Below are positions 1-5,098 of a DNA stretch of 5,098 nt, piece by piece. This stretch comes from an uncultured Clostridia bacterium. GTDB taxonomy: Bacteria > Bacillota_A > Clostridia > Peptostreptococcales > Anaerovoracaceae. The translations under genes and the position numbers were made by a program. Every line of letters starts with the position of its first letter. Within the stretch, counting starts at the first letter, position 1. The stretch covers positions 1 through 5,098 of the forward strand of contig CAMCER010000077.1 in assembly GCA_945873875.1 (NCBI GenBank), written 5' to 3'. Under the pieces are notes generated by a model. That model did not search any database and had not been told where the DNA came from. It saw nothing but the letters and a program-made list of their open reading frames with translations.

Positions 1-1311
1 ATAGGATCCAGTACAGCAGTGTTCGCACCCCTTGAGAATATAGGCATCATCGTAATGGACGAGGAGCACGAGACCACATACAAATCCGATATGACTCCTA
101 AATATGAGACTGCGGAAGTGGCCATAAAAAGACTGAGGGAGCACAAGGGGATTTTCCTCATGGGAAGCGCGACACCTTCGGTGGTGTCATGGAACCGTGC
201 ATGCTCAGGCATATATGAAAAACTGGAACTGACAGAAAGATATAACAGAGTAAAACTGCCGGATGTAGAAGTCGTAGATATGAGAGAGGAGCTGAAAGGC
301 GGAAATACAGGAGTGTTCAGCCGGAGGCTGCAGCAGCAGACAGAAAGGACTCTCGCAGAAGGAAAGCAGGTGATCCTGTTCCTGAACCGGAGAGGATATT
401 CCAGCTTCGTCTCCTGCAGAGAGTGCGGCGAAGTCGTAAGATGCCCTGACTGCGGCATATCTATGACATATCACAAAGGCGATAATAAACTGGTCTGCCA
501 TTACTGCGGCAGGGTGCAGAGAGTGCCGGATGTTTGTCCCTCGTGCGGCAGCAGATATATAAAATACTTCGGCAGCGGAACAGAGCAGATAGAAGAATGC
601 GCCGGGCAGCTGTTTCCCGGCAAGAAGATCGCCAGACTGGATTTCGATACAGTCAGGAGAAAAGGCAGCATCGAAAAGATAATCGACAGATTTTCTGATA
701 AGAAGATCGATATATTGGTTGGGACGCAGCTGGTAGCCAAGGGCCTTGACTTCAGGAACGTAGGGCTCGTAGGCATAATGTCTGCGGATACTACCCTGAA
801 CATACCGGATTTCAGATCTCCGGAAAGGACTTTCCAGCTCATAACCCAGGCTTCCGGAAGAGCCGGACGTGGAGATGAGACGGGGAAAGTGATAATACAG
901 ACATATTCGCCGGAAAGCTACGCGGTAAAAGACGCGGCGGCTCAGGACTATGAGGCTTTCTACAGAGATGAGATAGGCCTTAGAAAGTTCATGAACTATC
1001 CGCCTTTCAGCGACCTTATACAGATAGTTTTCACCTCAAAGGATGAGGAAACGGCGATAAAGACAGGAAGGATATGGGCAGACAATCTCAAAAAACTGCT
1101 GCCTTCTGAAAAAGAGAATATATTTGATCTGCAGGAGGCGCCTATGGCGAGGATCAGGGATTCAGTGAGATACTGTTTCATGGTGAAATGTCCTAAGGGA
1201 AAGCGGGCTGAATACATGGGAGCGCTGGATCACCTGAAGAAAAACCTGACAGTCAGCGGCAGGGCTGAATGCAGAGTGGGGATAGATATAAACCCGTACA
1301 GTTTTATGTAG
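1..1311 (+). CDS. priA: Primosomal protein N' (replication restart helicase PriA), 5'-truncated by window edge
   Basis: This is the superfamily 2 DNA helicase PriA, which recognises stalled or repaired forks and reloads the replicative helicase. The reading frame is open from base 1, giving 436 visible residues; the N-terminal DNA-binding part and Walker A lie off-window. The GTG at 19 is an internal valine, not a start. Visible landmarks are Walker B/DEEH (residues 20-23), motif III GSATPS (55-60), FLNRRG (127-132), the eight-cysteine double zinc site (Cys139, 142, 148, 151, 166, 169, 179, 182), motif V GTQLVAKGLDF (241-251) and motif VI QASGRAGRG with both arginines (283-291). The C-terminus ends in the family-typical DINPY, so the 3' end is intact. 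One oddity: the usual G-x-R-S-A ahead of DEEH reads G-S-S-T-A. def follows after 15 nt, probably co-transcribed. Identification is very secure; the zinc site and DEEH exclude RecG or UvrB-like helicases. Confidence 0.97.
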   Translation: MGSSTAVFAPLENIGIIVMDEEHETTYKSDMTPKYETAEVAIKRLREHKGIFLMGSATPSVVSWNRACSGIYEKLELTERYNRVKLPDVEVVDMREELKGGNTGVFSRRLQQQTERTLAEGKQVILFLNRRGYSSFVSCRECGEVVRCPDCGISMTYHKGDNKLVCHYCGRVQRVPDVCPSCGSRYIKYFGSGTEQIEECAGQLFPGKKIARLDFDTVRRKGSIEKIIDRFSDKKIDILVGTQLVAKGLDFRNVGLVGIMSADTTLNIPDFRSPERTFQLITQASGRAGRGDETGKVIIQTYSPESYAVKDAAAQDYEAFYRDEIGLRKFMNYPPFSDLIQIVFTSKDEETAIKTGRIWADNLKKLLPSEKENIFDLQEAPMARIRDSVRYCFMVKCPKGKRAEYMGALDHLKKNLTVSGRAECRVGIDINPYSFM

Positions 1312-1326
1312 GAATGGAGAAAACAG

Positions 1327-1821
1327 ATGGCACTGAGGAACATCGTTAAACAGGGAGACGACATACTGAGGAAACACTGCCGCCCGGTGGATAAAGTGGA
1401 CGACAGGATAAGGACCATACTTGACGATATGGTGGAGACCATGAGGACCGAGGACGGTGTGGGAGTAGCCGCGCCGCAGATCGGGATGATGCGCAGGATG
1501 TTCGTCATAGAGCCGGAACCTGAAAAGGTATTCAAGCTGGTGAACCCGGAGATCATCGAGACCTCCGGCAGCCAGGAATTCGATGAGGGCTGTCTCAGCG
1601 TGCCGGGAGTCATCGGCACAGTAGAAAGGCCCCGGATGGTGAAGATGAAAGCCATGGATGAAAACGGCCAGGAAAAGATATATACCTTCACAGATTTCTA
1701 CGCTGTGGTAGCAAGCCATGAGTATGATCATCTGGAAGGCATACTCTTCACAGACAAAGCGAAAAACATAAGACCTGTGACGGAGCCTGCAGAGACAGCT
1801 GAAGAGGGTGATGAGCGATGA
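1327..1821 (+). CDS. def: Peptide deformylase
   Basis: Def is a cytoplasmic metalloenzyme that removes the formyl group from the N-terminal methionine of nascent chains at the ribosome. The 164-residue product has all three family motifs: motif 1 GVGVAAPQIG (44-53), motif 2 EGCLS (87-91, metal ligand Cys89) and motif 3 HEYDH (131-135, ligands His131 and His135, catalytic Glu132). All active-site residues are present and the length is normal. The last ~14 residues form an acidic tail (TEPAETAEEGDER) after the conserved core and probably have no catalytic role. The start is supported by GGAGA at 1316-1320, six bases before the ATG, and by the conserved 'Leu-Arg-x-Ile-Val' opening. The stop codon overlaps the fmt start in ATGA, suggesting translational coupling of the deformylating and formylating enzymes, as in many bacteria. 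Confidence 0.97.
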   Translation: MALRNIVKQGDDILRKHCRPVDKVDDRIRTILDDMVETMRTEDGVGVAAPQIGMMRRMFVIEPEPEKVFKLVNPEIIETSGSQEFDEGCLSVPGVIGTVERPRMVKMKAMDENGQEKIYTFTDFYAVVASHEYDHLEGILFTDKAKNIRPVTEPAETAEEGDER

Positions 1822-2747
1822 AAGTGATATATATGGGCACTCCCGATTTCGCAGTGCCGGCTCTTGAAAGACTCATCAGCTCTGAACACCAGGTGCAGAT
1901 GGTCATCACCAGACCGGATGCGGCAAGAGACAGAGGAAAGAGCGTTCAGTTCACACCGGTGAAGGAAACGGCGATTTCGGCAGGTATCCCTGTCATGCAG
2001 CCGGTGAAACTGAAAGAAGATATAAAGACTATTGATAAAATAAGGGAACTGGCTCCGGACGTCATCGTTGTGGCGGCCTACGGGCAGATACTTCCGCCGG
2101 AAGTCCTGGACATACCGGAAAAGGGCTGCATCAATATACACGGCTCGCTGCTGCCGAGGCACAGAGGCGCGGCTCCTGTGCAGCAGGCCATAGCAGACGG
2201 AGATGAAGAGACCGGCATAACCATAATGTACATGGAAGAAGGCCTGGATACAGGCGATATGCTGGCGAAGAGAGCTACCCCGATAGACAGAAAAAATGCG
2301 GGCCAGCTTCACGACGAACTGGCAGAGATGGGCGCGGACCTTCTTATGGAGACTCTGATGAAGATAGAGGACGGAAGCATATCAGCCGAAAAGCAGAATG
2401 ATGCAGATGCCACCTACGCTCCCATGATAACCAAGAAGGACGGAAAACTGGACTTTACTCTTTCGCCGCAGCAGATAGAAAGAAACATCCGCGCCATGAG
2501 CCCCTGGCCGGGACCCTTCTGCGACATTGACGGAAAGCAGATGAAGATATGGGAAGCGGAGCCTCTGGATGAAAAGTCAGATGAGCCGCCAGGAACTGTC
2601 ATCGGCGTTTCCGATGAAGGGATCAGGATCTCAGCGGGAGGAAAGAGCCTTCTTGCGAAAGTGATCCAGATGCCGGGGAAAAAGCGGATGAAGGTGGCAG
2701 ACTTCCTCAGGGGAAACAGTATAGAGACCGGAACGCTGCTCAGATAA
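1818..2747 (+). CDS. fmt: Methionyl-tRNA formyltransferase
   Basis: Fmt transfers a formyl group from 10-formyltetrahydrofolate to Met-tRNAfMet, producing the initiator tRNA used by bacterial ribosomes. The 309-residue product is of normal length and has two domains. The N-terminal Rossmann-like catalytic domain (about 1-200) opens with MGTPDFAVP (6-14) and carries the catalytic triad Asn106/His108 (in INIHGSLLPRHRG, 105-117) and Asp144 (in GLDTGD, 142-147). The C-terminal tRNA-binding OB-like domain (about 205-305) starts after YAPMI and includes the conserved MSPWPG (227-232). The tRNA acceptor-stem loop near 33-49 (PDAARDRGKSVQFTPVK) keeps the Arg39-Gly-Lys core but is less lysine-rich than the usual GRGKK form. 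The start codon lies within the def stop (ATGA), preceded by a purine-rich AGAGGG at 1804-1809; no other in-frame start competes. The triad and C-terminal domain separate it from GAR transformylase (PurN). Confidence 0.97.
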   Translation: MKVIYMGTPDFAVPALERLISSEHQVQMVITRPDAARDRGKSVQFTPVKETAISAGIPVMQPVKLKEDIKTIDKIRELAPDVIVVAAYGQILPPEVLDIPEKGCINIHGSLLPRHRGAAPVQQAIADGDEETGITIMYMEEGLDTGDMLAKRATPIDRKNAGQLHDELAEMGADLLMETLMKIEDGSISAEKQNDADATYAPMITKKDGKLDFTLSPQQIERNIRAMSPWPGPFCDIDGKQMKIWEAEPLDEKSDEPPGTVIGVSDEGIRISAGGKSLLAKVIQMPGKKRMKVADFLRGNSIETGTLLR

Positions 2748-2765
2748 AAAGCTTCCGGAACGAAG

Positions 2766-2771
2766 AAAGGA
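2766..2771 (+). promoter_or_regulatory. Ribosome binding site of the metallopeptidase gene
   Basis: AAAGGA sits seven bases before the ATG at 2779, in the 31-nt gap after fmt, which is the longest gap in the window. No promoter boxes or terminator hairpin can be made out in this gap. Unlike def-fmt, this gene therefore has its own initiation signal but probably shares the upstream transcript. Confidence 0.65.
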
Positions 2772-2778
2772 ACACAGA

Positions 2779-3501
2779 ATGTACGGATATGGATTTTACG
2801 GATTTGACTGGACCATTATCCTGCTCATACCGGCGGTGATATTCGTGTTCATCGCGCAGAACAGAGTGAACAGCGCATACCGGACCTATTCGCAGATAGC
2901 GAATAAAAAAGGTCTGACAGGCAGAGAAGTGGCAAGGACCATACTGGATGCCAATGACCTGCACGATGTGGAGATAGAAGAGATAAGCGGTAATCTCACC
3001 GATAACTACGATCCGAGAAGCAGAGTGGTGCACCTGTCACAGGGAGTGGCAGACGTTCCGTCCATCTCAGCGCTGAGCATCGCAGCCCATGAGACGGGGC
3101 ATGCCATACAGCACGGAAGAGGATATGTTCCTCTCAGGATCAGGAGCGCCATTGCACCGGTGGCTTCAATAGTTTCATACCTTTCGTGGCCGCTTCTGAT
3201 CATAGGGCTCATAATAATAACTACAGGATCTCTGGCCTCTGTGGAAACAGGCAATCTGATATTCAACATAGGCATCTTCTGTTTCCTGGGCGTCATAGTA
3301 TTCCACGCTGTGACCCTGCCGGTGGAATTCAACGCCAGCAGCAGGGCCCTGAAACAGATGGAGGCTCTGGGGCTTGTAGATGCGGAAGAAAAGGCGGGGG
3401 CCAGAAAGGTTCTCAGCGCCGCCGCTATGACGTATGTGGCAGCACTTGCAGTAGCAGTAATGAACCTTATCAGGATACTGCTCATCAGAGGGAGAAGATA
3501 G
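2779..3501 (+). CDS. Membrane zinc metallopeptidase, YugP-like (Zn_peptidase_2 family)
   Basis: This 240-residue protein is an integral-membrane metalloprotease of the family represented by B. subtilis YugP; substrate and role are not established. The sequence shows an aromatic/glycine-rich N-terminus (MYGYGFYGFDW), a first hydrophobic segment (about 11-26), a soluble stretch with the family signature LTGREVARTILD (46-57) and NYDPRSRVVHLS (76-87), then the zinc motif HETGH (104-108) with catalytic Glu105. Three more hydrophobic segments follow (about 126-150, 158-180, 213-236). Glu183 in LPVEFNASSRAL (180-191) is the best candidate for the third zinc ligand. All landmarks are intact and the length is typical. 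It starts 31 nt after fmt and ends 2 nt before rsmB, a placement seen in other clostridia. The context suggests co-expression with translation genes, but says nothing firm about substrate. The family resembles gluzincin-type proteases but lacks the extra domains of HtpX or FtsH. Confidence 0.9.
   Translation: MYGYGFYGFDWTIILLIPAVIFVFIAQNRVNSAYRTYSQIANKKGLTGREVARTILDANDLHDVEIEEISGNLTDNYDPRSRVVHLSQGVADVPSISALSIAAHETGHAIQHGRGYVPLRIRSAIAPVASIVSYLSWPLLIIGLIIITTGSLASVETGNLIFNIGIFCFLGVIVFHAVTLPVEFNASSRALKQMEALGLVDAEEKAGARKVLSAAAMTYVAALAVAVMNLIRILLIRGRR
3488..3494 (+). promoter_or_regulatory. Ribosome binding site that fixes the rsmB start
   Basis: GAGGGAG lies within the last codons of the metallopeptidase gene, nine bases before the ATG at 3504. 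It decides the rsmB start: the frame is also open upstream as far as an ATG at 3186, but that ATG has no comparable signal and would add 106 residues encoded out of frame inside the metallopeptidase gene. Because the site lies inside the upstream gene, translation of the two genes is probably coupled. Confidence 0.75.
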
Positions 3502-3503
3502 AC

Positions 3504-4802
3504 ATGGATATCAACAGGAAAACAGCTTATTCAGTGCTTATGGACGTGGAATCGAAGAAATCATATTCCAACATTGCTCTGAATCATCACATAATCTGCA
3601 GCAGACCGGATAAGAAGGCTTTTATCAGAGAACTGGTATACGGCGTCCTTGAAAATAAAATGCTCCTTGACTGGTATATCGATCAGCTGGTGCCTTCCGG
3701 TGTCGCTAAGGTAAAGACCAGCGATCTGGTCATCCTCAGGATGGGAATATATCAGCTGGCATATATGAACAGCGTGCCGGAATATGCGGCAGTAAACGAA
3801 AGTGTCGTTCTCGCTAAAAGATACAGCAGGGGAAGAGAATCCTTCATAAACGGGGTGCTCCGTTCATACCTGAGAGAGAGATTCGCTCTGAAGCTGCCTG
3901 ACAGATCAGAGGATGAAGTCGAATATCTTTCAGTGAAGCATTCTTATGCGCCGTGGATAGTCGAGATGTGGCTGGATCAGTTCAGCGTCGATTTTGTCGA
4001 GGAACTGCTTGCCGCAGGCAATGAGACGCCGGAGACCGCCATAAGGATAAACTGGCTGAAGGTCATGAAAAAAGACGTCATCGAAAAGCTGAGAGAAAGA
4101 AACTTCACAGTCCGGGAAGGCGAGCTTTGCCAGAACACCCTGTATGTGAAAGGCGAGGGCCTTCTGGACACCATCATGTACCGTGACGGACTTTTCTCAG
4201 TGCAGGACGAAAGCTCTCTTTATGCAACAGTTATCCTTGATCCGAAAAAGGGCGATACAGTAATAGACACATGCGCCGCTCCCGGGGGAAAGACCCTTGC
4301 CATCGCAGAGCGCATGAACAATGAAGGGACCATATACGCCACTGACGTGTATAAGAGAAAACTTGATATAATCAACAAAGAAGCAGAACGTCTGGGCATC
4401 AGGAACGTAAGGACGTATTCCTGGGACGCTACCAGAGTGGATTCTGAGATGATCGGAAGAGCAGACAAAGTGATCGTCGATGCGCCGTGCTCAGGTCTGG
4501 GAGTAGTAAGACATAAGCCAGAGATAAAATTCAAGAGCAGGAGCAGTGAGATGGACCGTCTGCCTGCCAAACAGCTTGCCATACTTTCTGCTGCATCAAG
4601 ATATGTAAAAGCAGGCGGAACACTGGTATACTGTACTTGTACCATAAATAAAGATGAAAATGAAAAAGTCGTGGGGAACTTCCTCAGACACAACAAGTCC
4701 TTCAGAAGGGAAGAAAGGATACAGCTTTTCCCGCATATAAACGGGACAGACGGATTCTTCATCTGCAAGATGAAGAAAGCAGAGAATATTATTGGGAGAT
4801 AG
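3504..4802 (+). CDS. rsmB: 16S rRNA (cytosine-967-C5)-methyltransferase RsmB
   Basis: RsmB (Sun/Fmu) uses S-adenosylmethionine to methylate C967 of 16S rRNA in the cytoplasm. The 432-residue product is of normal length. Residues 1 to about 135 form the NusB-like RNA-binding domain, with AAVNESVVLAK (95-105) and FINGVLRSYLRE (114-125). The Rossmann methyltransferase domain begins near FSVQDESS (231-238). It contains SAM motif I DTCAAPGGKT (255-264), Asp281 as the likely ribose-binding acid, motif IV DAPCSGLGVV (326-335, Cys329 for product release) and motif VI with YCTCT (376-380), where Cys379 is the expected nucleophile. It ends with TDGFFICKMKK (415-425), as in the family. An additional Cys377 stands where Ser is usual. 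The ATG at 3504 is chosen for its ribosome binding site and because homologues begin here. The NusB-like N-terminus and the full set of RsmB motifs favour this over RsmF or another NSUN paralogue. Confidence 0.95.
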   Translation: MDINRKTAYSVLMDVESKKSYSNIALNHHIICSRPDKKAFIRELVYGVLENKMLLDWYIDQLVPSGVAKVKTSDLVILRMGIYQLAYMNSVPEYAAVNESVVLAKRYSRGRESFINGVLRSYLRERFALKLPDRSEDEVEYLSVKHSYAPWIVEMWLDQFSVDFVEELLAAGNETPETAIRINWLKVMKKDVIEKLRERNFTVREGELCQNTLYVKGEGLLDTIMYRDGLFSVQDESSLYATVILDPKKGDTVIDTCAAPGGKTLAIAERMNNEGTIYATDVYKRKLDIINKEAERLGIRNVRTYSWDATRVDSEMIGRADKVIVDAPCSGLGVVRHKPEIKFKSRSSEMDRLPAKQLAILSAASRYVKAGGTLVYCTCTINKDENEKVVGNFLRHNKSFRREERIQLFPHINGTDGFFICKMKKAENIIGR

Positions 4803-4814
4803 ACGGAGAAAGTA

Positions 4815-5098
4815 ATGATTCAGGTCGGATTCAAAACAAGCACGGGGATGCTGCGTGACAACAACGAAGATGCCTGTTTCGTCATACCGTCAGACGATGT
4901 TTACATCATCGCCGACGGAGTAGGCGGAAACAACGCCGGGGAACTGGCAAGCAGGACAGCTGTGACCGGTGTGGCCCAGTGCGTGAGAGACAATCCTCTG
5001 AGTGAATGCGAAACAGACGAGGAGATCTGCGATTATTTCAGCAGGTGCCTCAGCATCACCAACGATGAGATCTACGCCCTTTCAGGCATGTACGAGGA
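4815..5098 (+). CDS. prpC: PP2C-family Ser/Thr protein phosphatase (PrpC/Stp type), 3'-truncated by window edge
   Basis: This is the first 94 codons (plus two bases) of a PPM/PP2C protein phosphatase, a cytoplasmic enzyme that uses two or more Mn/Mg ions to dephosphorylate Ser/Thr residues; the full family length is about 240 residues. Visible motifs are VGFKTSTG (4-11), motif 1 RDNNEDA (14-20) and motif 2 ADGVGGNNAGELAS (33-46), where Asp34 and Gly35 are the metal-binding pair. Val replaces the commoner Met in ADGMGG, a conservative change. The ATG is preceded by GGAG at 4805-4808 with a six-base spacer and lies 12 nt after rsmB. In Firmicutes this phosphatase is paired with the PASTA-domain kinase PrkC/Stk and acts on cell-wall, ribosome and translation proteins. 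I infer that the kinase and rsgA lie just beyond the right edge. SpoIIE- or RsbU-like PP2C proteins are less likely given the gene neighbourhood and the short N-terminus. Confidence 0.93.
   Translation, partial: MIQVGFKTSTGMLRDNNEDACFVIPSDDVYIIADGVGGNNAGELASRTAVTGVAQCVRDNPLSECETDEEICDYFSRCLSITNDEIYALSGMYE

Noticed and set aside
19..21. GTG as a start codon for a short PriA form
   Set aside because: The frame is open to base 1, the codons before it fit PriA, and this GTG encodes a valine within the conserved segment ahead of DEEH. The gene is simply cut by the window edge.
1162..2312. Long open frames on the minus strand opposite priA, def and fmt (up to 194 codons)
   Set aside because: They are antisense to genes with complete catalytic motifs. 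Their openness follows from the rarity of TTA, CTA and TCA codons in the sense genes; the products are His/Ser/Phe-rich and match no family I recognise.
2745..2778. Possible terminator or operator in the fmt-metallopeptidase gap (TTCCGGAA palindrome at 2753-2760; CTTC/GAAG inverted pair at 2752-2765)
   Set aside because: The stem is only four base pairs, there is no following T-run, and the palindrome is short enough to be chance.
3186..3503. In-frame upstream extension of rsmB, starting at an ATG at 3186 (106 extra residues)
   Set aside because: It overlaps the intact metallopeptidase gene in another frame, its residues (Gln/Gly/Arg/His-rich) look like a frame shadow, and the ATG at 3504 has a good ribosome binding site and matches the usual RsmB start and length.
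4220..4768. Open frame of 182 codons on the minus strand opposite the RsmB methyltransferase domain
   Set aside because: It covers conserved SAM motifs on the plus strand and shows no recognisable domain or credible start context.
1..5098. Search for mobile elements, CRISPR repeats, tRNA/rRNA genes, riboswitches or a novel defence or biosynthetic system
   Set aside because: Coding density is near complete, all genes are recognisable housekeeping families on one strand, and I saw no direct or inverted repeats or long non-coding stretch that would support such a feature.

Overview
The window is a dense, single-strand (+) run of housekeeping genes and most closely matches the conserved Firmicutes 'priA-def-fmt-rsmB-(rlmN)-prpC-prkC-rsgA' cluster. 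The insertion of a membrane zinc metallopeptidase (YugP/DUF-type Zn_peptidase_2 family) between fmt and rsmB points to the class Clostridia. Base composition looks balanced (roughly half G+C by eye), yet arginine is written almost entirely with AGA/AGG and isoleucine mostly with ATA. I would guess an anaerobic gut or oral clostridium (for example the Anaerovoracaceae/Family XIII type), but the genus cannot be read from this window.

Layout: (1) 1-1311, the 3' part of priA, replication-restart helicase, cut by the left edge; (2) 1327-1821, def, peptide deformylase; (3) 1818-2747, fmt, methionyl-tRNA formyltransferase, overlapping def by 4 nt; (4) 2779-3501, an integral-membrane zinc metallopeptidase; (5) 3504-4802, rsmB, 16S rRNA m5C967 methyltransferase; (6) 4815 to the right edge, the first 94 codons of a PP2C-type Ser/Thr protein phosphatase (prpC/stp). 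Junctions are +15, -4, +31, +2 and +12 nt. No gap is large enough for a promoter plus terminator, and none contains a hairpin followed by a T-run, so all six genes are probably one transcriptional unit that extends beyond both edges.

Functionally the core is protein-synthesis start-up: Fmt formylates initiator Met-tRNA, Def removes the formyl group from the nascent chain, and RsmB modifies the small ribosomal subunit. PriA (replication restart) and the PP2C phosphatase (normally paired with a PASTA-domain kinase that tunes growth and translation) flank this core. The metallopeptidase is the one member without a well-defined job.

I found no mobile element, CRISPR array, RNA gene, riboswitch or clearly new system. 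The points most worth a second look are the absence of rlmN from its usual place between rsmB and prpC, the uncharacterised membrane protease embedded in and coupled to the translation genes, and a Ser where PriA normally has Arg just before the DEEH motif.
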